From Pseudomonas lurida (GTDB lineage: Bacteria; Pseudomonadota; Gammaproteobacteria; Pseudomonadales; Pseudomonadaceae), in assembly GCF_013522705.1 (NCBI RefSeq), contig NZ_JAAMRE010000036.1:1-61940 (forward strand): a stretch of 61,940 bases of DNA, in the 5' to 3' direction. Shown one piece after another: positions 35,615 to 44,708 of the stretch. Below the pieces are notes generated by a model. The model saw only the letters and a list, made by a program, of their open reading frames with translations. It was not told the DNA's origin and ran no database searches. Each line of letters starts with the position of its first letter. Within the stretch, counting starts at the first letter, position 1. The position numbers and the translations under genes were made by a program.

Positions 35615-36802
35615 GCCACCCAAGGCGGCGCAGCCAGCCACCACCAGCCACGGCGGCAGTTTGCAGACCATCAGTGCGACGAGCGCGAGGACTGCCAGGG
35701 CGACGTCGTACAGGTTGAAGATCGCGCTGGTCCACACCGGGTGGTACAGCGCCGCCAGCAACAGGCCAACCACCGCCGCGTTGACCCCCGCCAACGCGGC
35801 CTGGGTGCGTGGGCTGTGGCGCAGGCTTTGCCAGAAGGGCAGGGCGCCGAAGATCAGCAAGAAAGATGGCGCGAAGATCGCCAGCAGGCACACCACGCCG
35901 CCCAGCCAGCCGCTGGGGGCTTGGTTCATTGAGGCACCCAGGAAGGCCGCGAAGGTGAAGAGCGGCCCCGGCACGGCTTGTGCGGCACCGTAGCCGGCGA
36001 GGAAGACGTCATTGCTCAGCCATTGCGGCGCCACCACTTCAGCTTGCAACAACGGCAGCACCACATGACCGCCGCCGAACACCAAGGCGCCGCTGCGGTA
36101 GAAGGCGTCCATCAGCGCCAGGCTGTGATGGGGCAGCCCATGCGCCAGCGCCGGCAGGCCCACCAGCAGCACGGCAAACAGCAGTAACCACAAGGCCCCG
36201 GCGCGTCGGCTGAGGGGGATGGGCAGTGCGTCGGGTTCAGTGGCCAGTGCAGGTTTGAATAGCACCAGACCGGCCAATCCAGCGGCGGCAATCACGCCCA
36301 CCTGCGCCCACGCCGAGGGTTGCCACAGTACTGCTGCGGCCGCGAGCAGCATCAGCAGCACCCGCGTTACGCCCCGGCACAGGTTGCGCGCCATGCCCCA
36401 CACGGCTTGGGCGACCACCGCCACCGCGACCACCTTGAGGCCATGCAGCACACCGGCGGGCACGGCCGTACCGTAGTGGGCCAAGCCCAAGGCAAACAGG
36501 ATCAGCAGCAGCGCCGACGGCAACGTAAACCCGGCCCACGCCGCCGCCGCGCCGCCGTAACCGGCGCGGGTCAGGCCCAGGGCGATGCCGACCTGGCTGC
36601 TGGCCGGGCCGGGCAGGAACTGGCACAGGGCGACCAGTTCGGCATAGCTGCGCTCGCTCAGCCAGCGTCGCCGGGTCACGAACTCCTCGCGAAAATACCC
36701 CAGGTGCGCAATAGGGCCGCCGAACGAGGTGAGCCCCAGGCGCAGGAAAATCAGGAACACCGCCCAGGGGCTGCTGTGTCGATCGCTGATGGGAATGGTC
36801 AA
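35603..36802 (-). CDS. chrA: Chromate efflux transporter
   Basis: 399 residues from TTG 36802 (GAGAG eight bases upstream), giving the usual N-terminus; an ATG at 36895 would add 31 residues with no Shine-Dalgarno. Two homologous halves typical of long-chain CHR proteins: FLRLGLTSFGGPIAHLGYFR with CQFLPGPASSQVGIALG in the first, and SGALVFGGGHVVLPLLQ with GYGAAQAVPGPLFTFAAFLG in the second. Exports chromate (or sulfate) in known members. About 10 membrane segments. Confidence 0.9.
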   Translation of the reverse strand: MTIPISDRHSSPWAVFLIFLRLGLTSFGGPIAHLGYFREEFVTRRRWLSERSYAELVALCQFLPGPASSQVGIALGLTRAGYGGAAAAWAGFTLPSALLLILFALGLAHYGTAVPAGVLHGLKVVAVAVVAQAVWGMARNLCRGVTRVLLMLLAAAAVLWQPSAWAQVGVIAAAGLAGLVLFKPALATEPDALPIPLSRRAGALWLLLFAVLLVGLPALAHGLPHHSLALMDAFYRSGALVFGGGHVVLPLLQAEVVAPQWLSNDVFLAGYGAAQAVPGPLFTFAAFLGASMNQAPSGWLGGVVCLLAIFAPSFLLIFGALPFWQSLRHSPRTQAALAGVNAAVVGLLLAALYHPVWTSAIFNLYDVALAVLALVALMVCKLPPWLVVAGCAALGGLLG

Positions 36803-36988
36803 GCGTGGGCTCTCGGGATGGCGGGTTGAAGGCACGGTACTCAATTTTAATGACGGCTGAAAGCGCGCGATCCGACGCGAATTTCCGACCCGCATTGAAT
36901 TTATGCGCGCCTGCTTGAGTCATTTGAAGCATGCAGACCGCTTGGTTTTCTTTCCACTCGCCCCGCTGACCTCAGCCAAGGACCGACG

Positions 36989-37429
36989 ATGACCTTCTTT
37001 ATCTTCCTGCTCGCCTGCGCCGCCGCCGCCAGTACCGGCATTATTTTCAAGCCCGGCGCATGGTACGACTCTCTGGTTAAACCGAGCTTCACACCGCCCA
37101 ATTGGTTGTTTCCGGTGGCGTGGACGATCATCTATCTGCTGCTGGCCTGGGCCGGTTATCGCTTGAGCCTGATCCCCGGCAGCCAGATGGTATTGGCGCT
37201 GTGGGCGGCGCAGATTGCCTTGAATACCTTGTGGACCCCGGTGTTTTTCGGCGCCCACCGGCTGTTGGCGGGCATGGTGATTATCGTGCTGCTCTGGCTT
37301 ACTGTCGCCGCGATGGTGGTGCTGGCCGTGCGCCTGGACCTGCTCACCGGCTTGATGCTGTTCCCGTACCTGGCGTGGCTGTGTGTAGCGGCGGCGTTGA
37401 ATTTTTCGATCCTGCGTAATAACCGCTGA
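36989..37429 (+). CDS. tspO: TspO/MBR-family tryptophan-rich sensory protein
   Basis: 146 residues, five membrane segments. Conserved features: WYDSLVKPSFTPPNWLFPVA (the WY...KP..PP..W motif), WTIIYLLLAWAGY, LNTLWTPVFFGAHRL and YLAWLCVAAALNFSILRNN. TspO binds porphyrins and cholesterol-like ligands in the outer or inner membrane. Its stop codon overlaps the ATG of the hydrolase gene that follows (TGATG), so the two are co-translated. Confidence 0.93.
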   Translation: MTFFIFLLACAAAASTGIIFKPGAWYDSLVKPSFTPPNWLFPVAWTIIYLLLAWAGYRLSLIPGSQMVLALWAAQIALNTLWTPVFFGAHRLLAGMVIIVLLWLTVAAMVVLAVRLDLLTGLMLFPYLAWLCVAAALNFSILRNNR

Positions 37430-38373
37430 TGGCCCTGCAGCCATGGCCCGCCAGTGCGACCGAACTGGCCCAGATGCGCCGCTTCAACCAGAAACTGGGG
37501 TGGATGCCGCGCTTCAAGATCCGCAATCGCGTCACGCCGCGCGTGTTGCAGACGTTGTTGCGCATCAGCCAGAAAATCAAGAAAGGCCCAGCCGCTGAAA
37601 CCCGCTTGATCCGCCAGGACGGCATGCAGGTGCCGGTGCGCATCCTGCGTCCCAGCGGCCCGCCCAAAGGCGTGGTACTGGATATTCACGGTGGCGGCTG
37701 GGTGATCGGCAATGCGCAAATGGACGACGACCTCAACCTGGGCATGGTGCGCGCCTGCGACGTGACCGTGGTGTCGGTGGACTATCGGTTGGCGGTCGAC
37801 ACACCGGTCCAGGGCTTGATGCAGGACTGCCTGGCCGCCGTGCGTTGGCTGCTCGGTGAGCCGGAGTTTGCCGGGTTGCCGGTGATTGTCGTCGGGGAAT
37901 CGGCCGGCGGGCACCTGGCGGCCGCGACGCTGCTTGCATTGAAACAATGGCCGGCGCTGCTCGAACGGATCAGCGGCGCGGTGCTGTATTACGGCGTGTA
38001 CGACCTCACCGGCAGCCCCAGCGTGCGGGCGGCAGGCCCCGATACGTTGCTGCTGGACGGGCCAGGGATGGTGGACGCCTTGCGCCTGCTGACGCCGGGG
38101 CTGAGCGATGACCAGCGTCGGCAGCCACCTTTATCGCCTTTGTACGGTGATGTGGAGGGAATGCCGCCGGCCTTGATGTTCGTCGGCGAGCTGGACCCGC
38201 TGCTGGACGACACGCGGTTGCTCGCCGAACGCTGGCCGCAGGCGCAGGCGCACTTGCTGCCGGAATCGGCCCACGGGTTTATTCACTTTCCGGTGGGCAT
38301 GGCGGATGCGGTATTGGCGTATAGCCGACAGTGGATCAGCGGTTGCCTCACTAGGGAACAGTCTTCGCTCTAA
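37429..38373 (+). CDS. HSL-family alpha/beta hydrolase
   Basis: 314 residues. The oxyanion motif HGGGW is at 87-91 and the nucleophile Ser158 is in GESAGGHLAA; the acid is probably Asp in FVGELDPLLDD and the base His in ESAHGFIHF. Matches the hormone-sensitive-lipase/AXE1 type of esterases that act on short-chain esters. Overlaps tspO by one base, an unusual pairing. Substrate unknown. Confidence 0.9.
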   Translation: MALQPWPASATELAQMRRFNQKLGWMPRFKIRNRVTPRVLQTLLRISQKIKKGPAAETRLIRQDGMQVPVRILRPSGPPKGVVLDIHGGGWVIGNAQMDDDLNLGMVRACDVTVVSVDYRLAVDTPVQGLMQDCLAAVRWLLGEPEFAGLPVIVVGESAGGHLAAATLLALKQWPALLERISGAVLYYGVYDLTGSPSVRAAGPDTLLLDGPGMVDALRLLTPGLSDDQRRQPPLSPLYGDVEGMPPALMFVGELDPLLDDTRLLAERWPQAQAHLLPESAHGFIHFPVGMADAVLAYSRQWISGCLTREQSSL

Positions 38374-38422
38374 CACCGCGCATCACATCGATAGTGGGCC
38401 TGACGACTCTTTTCGTGGTGAG

Positions 38423-39100
38423 TCGACGTGATGTGATGAGCGGTTTTTTGTGGTGAGCAGGCTTGCCCTGCGTTGGGCTGCGAAGCAGCCCCACTCCAGA
38501 CAATGTGGTTTCATCTGACACGCCGAGGTGCCTGGGTTTGGGGCCGCTTCGCAGCCCAGCGCGGGCGGTGCGACGATTCGACAAGCCCGCTCACCACAAC
38601 AAGCCTATCCACCAACCATATAGAGCAATCCCCAGAATCCGCCCCACGTCGACGTGATGTGATGAGCGGTTTTTTGTGGTGAGCAGGCTTGTCCTGCGCT
38701 GGGCCGCGAAGCGGCCCCACTCCAGACAATGTGGTTTCATCTGACACTCCGAGGTGCCTGGGTTTGGGGCCGCTTCGCAGCCCAGCGCGGGCGGTGCGAC
38801 GATTCGACAAGCCCGCTCACCACAACAAGCCTACCCACCAACCATATAGAGCAACCCCCAGAATCCGCCCCACGTCGACGTGACGTGATGAGCGGTTTTT
38901 TGTGGTGAGCAGGCTTGTCCTGCGCTGGGCTGCGAAGCGGCCCCTCGTGAGACCACCGCGTTCACTCAGACAAACCGCGTCGCCAGGTTTTGGGGCCGCT
39001 CCGCAGCCCAGCGCGGGCGGTGCGACGATTCGACAAGCCCGCTCACCGCAACAAGCCTATCCACCAACCATATAGAGCAACCTCCAGAATCCGCTCCACG
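38423..39100. repeat. Three tandem 226-bp REP-containing units
   Basis: TCGACGTGA starts at 38423, 38649 and 38875, an exact 226-base period. Each unit holds a left REP arm, a spacer, a right arm and a ~90-base tail (CCACCAACCATATAGAGCAA and CAGAATCCGC). Units 1 and 2 share the spacer ACTCCAGACAATGTGGTTTC; unit 3 has instead the ACCGCGTTCACTCAGACAAA spacer of the arrays beside the RAYT gene. The left arms of units 1 to 3 carry different versions of the GCTGCGAAGCAGC core. Confidence 0.9.
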
Positions 39101-39114
39101 CCCTGGCTGTTCGA

Positions 39115-39879
39115 TCAGTTGGACCGCAATCGCAGTATCTGCGCCCCATCGACCGGGTCGGTCAGGTAGTGCGCCTGCACGCCAAAGGTGTCTTGCAGGC
39201 GTTGCGGGGTGAGCACCTCCAGCGGTTTGCCCAGCGCCACCAGGCGCCCACGATCCAGCACGGCGAGGCGGTCGCAGGTCAAGGCCTGGTTGAGGTCATG
39301 CAGGGCGATCAGGGTGGTCACCGGCAGCGCTTGCACGCCTTTGAGGATCGCCAGTTGGTGCTGGATGTCCAGGTGATTGGTCGGTTCGTCCAGCAGCAGG
39401 ATCCGGGGCCGTTGCGCCAGGGCGCGGGCGATGTGCACGCGTTGGCGTTCGCCGCCGGACAGGCTGCGCCAGGCGCGCTGGCTCAGGTGGGTGGCGTCCA
39501 CGTCGACGAGGGCCTGGCGCACGATGGCGTCGTCCTCGGCGGCCCACGGGCTCAGCGCCGACAGCCAGGGCGTGCGGCCCAGGGCCACGGCGTCGAACAC
39601 GCGAATGGCGTCGTCGGTGTCGGCCTGCTGTTCCACCACCGCCAGTTGCTGGGCGATGGCGCGGCGCGACAGGTCGCCCAGGCGCTGTTCGCCCAAGCGT
39701 ACTTCGCCCCTGGACGGCGTGCGCAGGCCGGCGAGCAATTTGAGCAGGGTGGACTTGCCGGAGCCGTTCGGGCCGACGATGCCCAGGGTTTCACCCAAAG
39801 CCACCTGCAGATCGATCCCGCGCAGCAGCTCGGCGTCACGCACCTTGAAGCCCAGCGCCGTGCAGCTCAACACCGTCAT
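39115..39879 (-). CDS. ABC importer ATPase, cobalamin type (BtuD/FecE-like)
   Basis: 254 residues from ATG 39879, overlapping the permease stop by four bases. Walker A GPNGSGKST (36-44), signature LSGGERQRV (140-148), Walker B LLLDEP (161-166), and a D-loop/H-loop (LIALHDLNQAL). Closest to the FecE/BtuD group that powers uptake of siderophores, haem or vitamin B12. Third gene of a riboswitch-controlled operon, so cobalamin (or a cobinamide) is the likely cargo. Confidence 0.9.
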   Translation of the reverse strand: MTVLSCTALGFKVRDAELLRGIDLQVALGETLGIVGPNGSGKSTLLKLLAGLRTPSRGEVRLGEQRLGDLSRRAIAQQLAVVEQQADTDDAIRVFDAVALGRTPWLSALSPWAAEDDAIVRQALVDVDATHLSQRAWRSLSGGERQRVHIARALAQRPRILLLDEPTNHLDIQHQLAILKGVQALPVTTLIALHDLNQALTCDRLAVLDRGRLVALGKPLEVLTPQRLQDTFGVQAHYLTDPVDGAQILRLRSN

Positions 39880-40892
39880 CGCGCGTTCCTCCGGCCGATC
39901 AGGATCAGCGCAAACACCGGCGCACCCACCAGCGCCGTGACCACGCCGACCGGAATCACCTGGCCTTTGATCAAGGTGCGCGACAGCACATCGGCGGCGA
40001 TCAGAAACAACGCGCCGCCCAACGCACTGGCCGGCAGCAGGCGCGAGTGTCCGGTGCCGAGCAGCAGGCGCACGGCGTGGGGGATCACCAGGCCGACAAA
40101 GCCGATGGAACCCACAATCGACACCATCACCGCCGTGACCAGCGCCGCGCAGCCCACCAGCACGATCTGCACCCGCCGCACCGGGATGCCCAGGGACGCC
40201 GCCGAGTCGCTGCCGAAGGTGAACGCATCCAGCGCGCGACGATGCCACAGGCACACCGCCAACCCCAGCAGCGCGACCGGCACCGCCAGCCACACCGACG
40301 GCCAGCGCACGCCGCTGAGGTTGCCCAGCAGCCAGAACAGAATGCCGCGCGCCTGTTCGGAACTGGCCGATTTGGTGATCAGGTACGCGGTAAGGGCATT
40401 GAACAGCTGCGAGCCGGCAATGCCCGCGAGGATGATCTGGCCGGTGCCGCTGGACGAACCGCTGGCGCGCGCAAGCAGAATCACCAGGGCAAATGCCGCC
40501 ATCGCGCCGACGAATGCACCGGCCGAGAGCGACACCAGTCCACCGCCCACGCCCATCAGCGCCACCAGCACCGCGCCGGTCGACGCGCCGGCGCTGATGC
40601 CCAGCAAGTACGGGTCGGCCAACGGATTACGCAGCAGCGATTGCAGGATCACCCCGCACGTGGCCAGCCCCGCACCACAGGCGGCGGCGACCAGGGCGCG
40701 GGTCAGGCGGTAGTTCCACACCACGCCTTCATCAATGGGGTCGAGCACATAACCGGCGTGCCACAGTTTGTTGGCGAGCACCTGCAACACCACCTGGGGT
40801 TCGATGGCGGTTTCGCCGATGGCTACCCCGGCGAGTACCGCAGCGAGCAGCAGCGCCAGGGCGAGGAGGGTGCGCAGCAGGCTGGCAGTCAT
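39876..40892 (-). CDS. ABC importer permease, FecCD family (BtuC-like)
   Basis: 338 residues, about 9-10 membrane segments. FecCD features: RLTRALVAAACGAGLATCGV near the N-terminus, LLRNPLADPYLLGISAGAST, and GSIGFVGLVIPHAVRLLLGT as the coupling helix facing the ATPase. Ends with the four-base overlap to the ATPase gene and starts overlapping the binding-protein stop by four bases, so the three genes form one transcript. Confidence 0.92.
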   Translation of the reverse strand: MTASLLRTLLALALLLAAVLAGVAIGETAIEPQVVLQVLANKLWHAGYVLDPIDEGVVWNYRLTRALVAAACGAGLATCGVILQSLLRNPLADPYLLGISAGASTGAVLVALMGVGGGLVSLSAGAFVGAMAAFALVILLARASGSSSGTGQIILAGIAGSQLFNALTAYLITKSASSEQARGILFWLLGNLSGVRWPSVWLAVPVALLGLAVCLWHRRALDAFTFGSDSAASLGIPVRRVQIVLVGCAALVTAVMVSIVGSIGFVGLVIPHAVRLLLGTGHSRLLPASALGGALFLIAADVLSRTLIKGQVIPVGVVTALVGAPVFALILIGRRNAR

Positions 40893-41899
40893 TGCGGCAG
40901 GTCGTAGCCGTCGATGGCGCCGGCCAGCTGTTCCAGGCCATCGAAGGTGCGTACGCTGGCCTGCAAGGCCAGGGCGTCGAGGATGATAATGCGGTTATGT
41001 TTGACCGCGTCCATGTTGCGCGTGACCGGGTCGCTGCGCAGGAAAGCGAGTTTCTTTTCATGGTCGTCGGCGGGGTAGCGACGGCGGTCCATGCGGGCGA
41101 TCACCAGAAAGGTCGGGTTGGCCTTGGCGATGGTTTCCCAGCCGACGGCGGGCCACTCTTCGTCGGACTGCACCACGTTGCGCAGGTCCAGGGTTTGCAG
41201 CATGAACTCGGGCACGCCCTTGTGCCCGGCCACGTACGGGTCGCTGGCCATCTCGGAACTGGAGAACCACACCAGCGCGCTGGCCTGCTTGAGGCCCTTG
41301 CCCTGGGCCGTGGCGACGGCCTTGGCCAGGCGCGCCTTGAGGCTGTCGTTCAGTTGCTGGCCACGGTCCTGGACGTCGAAGATGGCCGCCAATTGGCTGA
41401 TGCTTTTGTAAATGGTGTCGATGCGAAACGGCTCCAGCCGCGTGCCGTCGGCGCCCACCAGGTTGTCCTTGCCTTCGCAGTCGGAGGGCAGCAGGTAAGT
41501 CGGGATGTTCAGCTCATGAAACTGTTCGCGGGTGCCCACCACGCCCTGGGGGCCGACCACCCATTCCAGCTCGGCGGCCACCAGTTGCGGACGCTTGGCG
41601 ATCACCGCCTCGAAGCTCGGTTCGTTATTGGCCAGGCGCTCGATGGTGTCGTTCTGCGCCTTGAACTGCGGCAGCACCGGGTTGAACCACAGCGACGTGC
41701 CGACCACCTTGTCGCCCACGCCGAGGGTGTAAAGCATCTCGGTGGCGGTCTGGCCGATGGTCACGCTGCGCGCGGGCGCCTGGGCAAAGGTCAGCGTGCT
41801 GCCGCAGTTCTGCACCGTCAGCGGGTAGTGAGTGGGCGCGGCGTGAGCCAGGGTGGCCAGGCCGAAGCCGGCGAGCAGGGCGGTAGCGCGTGGCAGCAT
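40889..41899 (-). CDS. Periplasmic binding protein of cobalamin-type ABC importer (BtuF-like)
   Basis: 336 residues. Signal peptide MLPRATALLAGFGLATLAHA, then a TroA/BtuF-type bilobal domain: VGDKVVGTSLWFNPVLPQFK, PSFEAVIAKRPQLVAAELEW and NPTFLVIARMDRRRYPADD. Cluster C proteins bind siderophores, haem or B12. Preceded by a cobalamin riboswitch, so B12 uptake under B12 limitation is the best reading. RBS GGAGA precedes ATG 41899. Confidence 0.88.
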   Translation of the reverse strand: MLPRATALLAGFGLATLAHAAPTHYPLTVQNCGSTLTFAQAPARSVTIGQTATEMLYTLGVGDKVVGTSLWFNPVLPQFKAQNDTIERLANNEPSFEAVIAKRPQLVAAELEWVVGPQGVVGTREQFHELNIPTYLLPSDCEGKDNLVGADGTRLEPFRIDTIYKSISQLAAIFDVQDRGQQLNDSLKARLAKAVATAQGKGLKQASALVWFSSSEMASDPYVAGHKGVPEFMLQTLDLRNVVQSDEEWPAVGWETIAKANPTFLVIARMDRRRYPADDHEKKLAFLRSDPVTRNMDAVKHNRIIILDALALQASVRTFDGLEQLAGAIDGYDLPQ

Positions 41900-42032
41900 G
41901 GGGCGTTCTCCGTGTGGACCGTACGTGCAACGGGGGAGGTACGCTCATGGAAACACGCCCTTGAACACCGGCGCCAAGGGCCGGGCAAGGAGGTCCTTCC
42001 CGGACACCCCGCCGGTTAGTGATCTTGCTGGG

Positions 42033-42190
42033 CCGGCAGGTCTCCTGACTGATGCGTCATCGCCACGCTCCAGCCTTCCCGGACGCGTCCAGTGGCAGTG
42101 GGGAGCAGGCTCGGCACCTACAGTTGCGGGGGCAGTTCCGATTGGCGCGGGTGTACCGCGCTTCGGATTCCCTATTAGTCCCGTTCGGGA
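42033..42190 (-). promoter_or_regulatory. Cobalamin riboswitch
   Basis: On the minus strand the conserved blocks follow in order: GGGAATCCG (42172-42164), CTGCCCCCGCAACTGTAGGT (the B12 core), GCCACTGG, GGGAAGGC and the 3' B12 box AGTCAGGAGACCTGCC (42050-42035). It lies 130 bases before the binding-protein start. A GC-rich stretch between (GGTGTCCGGGAAGGACCTCC) may form the expression platform. Expected to switch the importer operon off when adenosylcobalamin is bound. Confidence 0.95.
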
Positions 42191-42247
42191 ACCGGCGCGG
42201 TATGGTAGTCGATCAGGGCGAGGCGATATAGCCCGAAGAGCGCCCGG

Positions 42248-43177
42248 TCACAGACGAATGTCCTGCGGGCCGTGGATCAGCGTCTCGATTCGCGTGCCGG
42301 TGGCGCGCTCTTCGTTGCTGAAACCGTCATAGTCGGCCAGGTTGGCGAAGCGGATACCGGTCAGTTGTTCGATCTGGATCACACTGCGTCGGTAGGTACG
42401 CAGTGGGCCGAACACCAGATCGAGCTGCCCCAGCTCACGGCTTTGGTCGATCATGTAGGCGCTGGCGGAAGGCTTGCCGTCGTCGCCCAGATAGGCCACC
42501 ACTTTCCAGAAGGCCTTGGGGATTTTAACGCCACGGTAGACGCGGTCGTCGTCGGCGAACACCGGGCCGGTGAATACTGTCGCCCGGGCTTTCCAGCGCT
42601 GGGTGTTGTCCAGGATGTAGTCCTCCAGTTCCAGCCAGGTCTTCTGGTTGAAGCCGCTCATCTGCGGTGAGCAGTTGGTGAAATGGAAGGTGTCGAAATT
42701 GGCCGTGTTCGCCTCGTCGCCCCAATTGGGGTCCTGGCGCCGCACCAGGTGGCCACGGTCCAGGCCGTTGCCGGCATAAAGGTCTTCGCCGATCTGCGCG
42801 GCGATCGGCAGGCGGCCATCGTAGGCCCAGGTATCGTTGCTGCGCACGATATCCACGTGGTGTTCGCCGTCGATATTGACGCCCACATAAAGTGCCAGTC
42901 GCCGCGAGCGCGACAGGGTGATCGAAAAATGCGTGTAGTCCAGGCGCCCGGGCTGCACGTCGTCGGCGATTGAGTCGTCGACCGTGGGCCACGGCACCGC
43001 GAAGCTGCTGAGAAAGTCCTCGGCATAACCGCGACGGTCCTTGAAGTCCTTGGCGGCGGTGACGCGCGCGGTCGCGGCCCTGGCCTCAAGGAGGCTCGGG
43101 CCGGGCGCGACCAGCGGGCGCAGGTCGGCGAGGCGTGGGCGGTGTGACAGGTCGATTGTGGCTTTACGTGCGGGCAT
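42248..43177 (-). CDS. DNA/RNA non-specific endonuclease (NUC/EndoG type)
   Basis: 309 residues. The beta-beta-alpha-metal site DRGH is at 140-143 (GNGLDRGHLVRRQDPNWGDE), with catalytic His143, and FHFTNCSPQMSGFNQKTWLE carries the metal-ligand Asn177. Flanking sheet strands match the NUC1/endonuclease G family. It has no signal peptide, whereas most bacterial relatives are exported nucleases. No immunity protein gene is adjacent. Convergence and spacing suggest a monocistronic unit. Confidence 0.88.
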   Translation of the reverse strand: MPARKATIDLSHRPRLADLRPLVAPGPSLLEARAATARVTAAKDFKDRRGYAEDFLSSFAVPWPTVDDSIADDVQPGRLDYTHFSITLSRSRRLALYVGVNIDGEHHVDIVRSNDTWAYDGRLPIAAQIGEDLYAGNGLDRGHLVRRQDPNWGDEANTANFDTFHFTNCSPQMSGFNQKTWLELEDYILDNTQRWKARATVFTGPVFADDDRVYRGVKIPKAFWKVVAYLGDDGKPSASAYMIDQSRELGQLDLVFGPLRTYRRSVIQIEQLTGIRFANLADYDGFSNEERATGTRIETLIHGPQDIRL

Positions 43178-43309
43178 AGCGATTCCTTGCGGGCCTTGGG
43201 TAAATACTACTGCAACACAGATTCATGACAATTTGGGCCAGGCAGTGTCCGCAAGGCTATGCTGGAACGGTCAACCGGATATTCACCACACGCCTTATGG
43301 AGCAAGCCT

Positions 43310-44371
43310 ATGTGTGTTCACCCTAGCCGCAATCCGATTTTCTGCCTGATCCCGCCGTACATGCTCGACCAGATCGCACGCCACGGCGATAAAGCGCAAC
43401 GGGAAAATGCCCTGCGCACGCGTGCCAAGGACAGCACATTCCGTTCGCTGCGCATGCTTGCAGTGCCTGCCAAAGGCCCGGCGCACATGGCGCTGGCCAT
43501 GGGCGCGGGTAAAAGGCGGTCGATCTACACCGCCGAAGGCTCCGATAGCCTGCCGGGCAAGCTGGTCCGAGGCGAAGGGCAGCCCGCCAGTGGCGATGCG
43601 GCCGTGGACGAAGCCTACGACGGCCTGGGCGCCACCTTCGATTTTTTCGATGAGGTATTCGACCGCAATTCCATCGATGACGCCGGCATGGCCCTGGACG
43701 CCACGGTTCACTTTGGCAAGGATTACAACAACGCATTCTGGAATTCGGCCCAGATGGTATTTGGCGATGGCGACCAGCAGTTGTTCAACCGCTTCACCGT
43801 GGCGCTCGATGTGATTGGTCATGAGCTGGCCCATGGTGTCACCGAAGATGAAGCCAAGTTGATGTACTTCAATCAATCCGGTGCGTTGAACGAGTCGCTG
43901 TCGGACGTGTTCGGTTCGTTGATCAAACAGTACGCGTTGAAGCAAAAGGCAGAAGACGCCGACTGGTTGATCGGCCAGGGGTTGTTTACCAGCAAAATCA
44001 AAGGCACGGCCCTGCGTTCGATGAAGGCCCCCGGCACTGCATTTGACGACAAACTGCTGGGCAAGGACCCGCAACCGGGGCATATGGACGACTTTGTGCA
44101 AACCTACGACGATAACGGGGGCGTGCATATCAACTCCGGTATCCCCAATCATGCGTTCTATCAAGTCGCCACCCGGATTGGCGGGTTTGCCTGGGAACGC
44201 GCGGGGCGCATCTGGTACGACGCGTTGCGCGATGCGCGACTGCGACCCAATTCCGGGTTCCTGCGCTTTGCGCGTATTACTTATGATGTTGCCGCCCGAC
44301 TGTACGGCGAGAACAAGGAGGAGCACAAAGCAGTCAAGGAAGGCTGGAAAGCGGTCGGCATTAATGTCTGA
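43310..44371 (+). CDS. Protealysin-like M4 metallopeptidase
   Basis: 353 residues from ATG 43310 (GGAG eight bases upstream). Short propeptide with the PPYML motif (CLIPPYMLDQIARHG) and no signal peptide, the two traits that separate protealysins from secreted thermolysins. Zn motif HELAH at 171-175 (DVIGHELAHGVTED), the downstream Glu ligand in NESLSDVFGSLIKQ, and HINSGIPNHAFYQVATRIGG with the catalytic His. Followed 28 bases later by its inhibitor gene. Confidence 0.93.
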   Translation: MCVHPSRNPIFCLIPPYMLDQIARHGDKAQRENALRTRAKDSTFRSLRMLAVPAKGPAHMALAMGAGKRRSIYTAEGSDSLPGKLVRGEGQPASGDAAVDEAYDGLGATFDFFDEVFDRNSIDDAGMALDATVHFGKDYNNAFWNSAQMVFGDGDQQLFNRFTVALDVIGHELAHGVTEDEAKLMYFNQSGALNESLSDVFGSLIKQYALKQKAEDADWLIGQGLFTSKIKGTALRSMKAPGTAFDDKLLGKDPQPGHMDDFVQTYDDNGGVHINSGIPNHAFYQVATRIGGFAWERAGRIWYDALRDARLRPNSGFLRFARITYDVAARLYGENKEEHKAVKEGWKAVGINV

Positions 44372-44399
44372 CAAACCGCCTGGGCGGTGAGGAACAGCG

Positions 44400-44705
44400 A
44401 TGCACATTTCGATCAAGGAAAACGGTGGGCCGGCGTTTTTTCCCGGACTGGCCAAGCCCCGCACGGTGGAACTGGACTCACTGCCCGAGCCGGACCAGCA
44501 GGAGTTGCGCCAACTGGTGGAAGCATCGAAGTTTTTCCAGTTGCCGCAAAGCAGCACACCGCCTCCCGGCAACCCCGGGCAGGTGCACTACACCCTGACG
44601 GTGTCCGAAGGCGAGCGCGAGCACACGGTCTGCGTACTGGCGCCGGTGAAGTCGCGGGAGCTGGACGGGCTGGTGCAGTGCGTGCGTCGGCATACCCGTT
44701 GCTGA
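44400..44705 (+). CDS. Emfourin, protealysin inhibitor
   Basis: 101 residues. MHISIKENGGPAFFPGLAKP and LDSLPEPDQQELRQLVEASK match the emfourin family, encoded next to protealysin-type M4 peptidases and shown in Serratia to inhibit them. RBS GAGGA. It ends 3 bases from a convergent MFS gene. The pair probably keeps the cytoplasmic peptidase inactive until needed. Identification rests on neighbour and remembered family pattern. Confidence 0.85.
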   Translation: MHISIKENGGPAFFPGLAKPRTVELDSLPEPDQQELRQLVEASKFFQLPQSSTPPPGNPGQVHYTLTVSEGEREHTVCVLAPVKSRELDGLVQCVRRHTRC

Positions 44706-44708
44706 CGC

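Noticed and set aside
39169..40713. 514-codon frame opposite the ABC importer
   Set aside because: Long only because the GC-rich antisense lacks stops; the minus-strand genes carry Walker and FecCD motifs.
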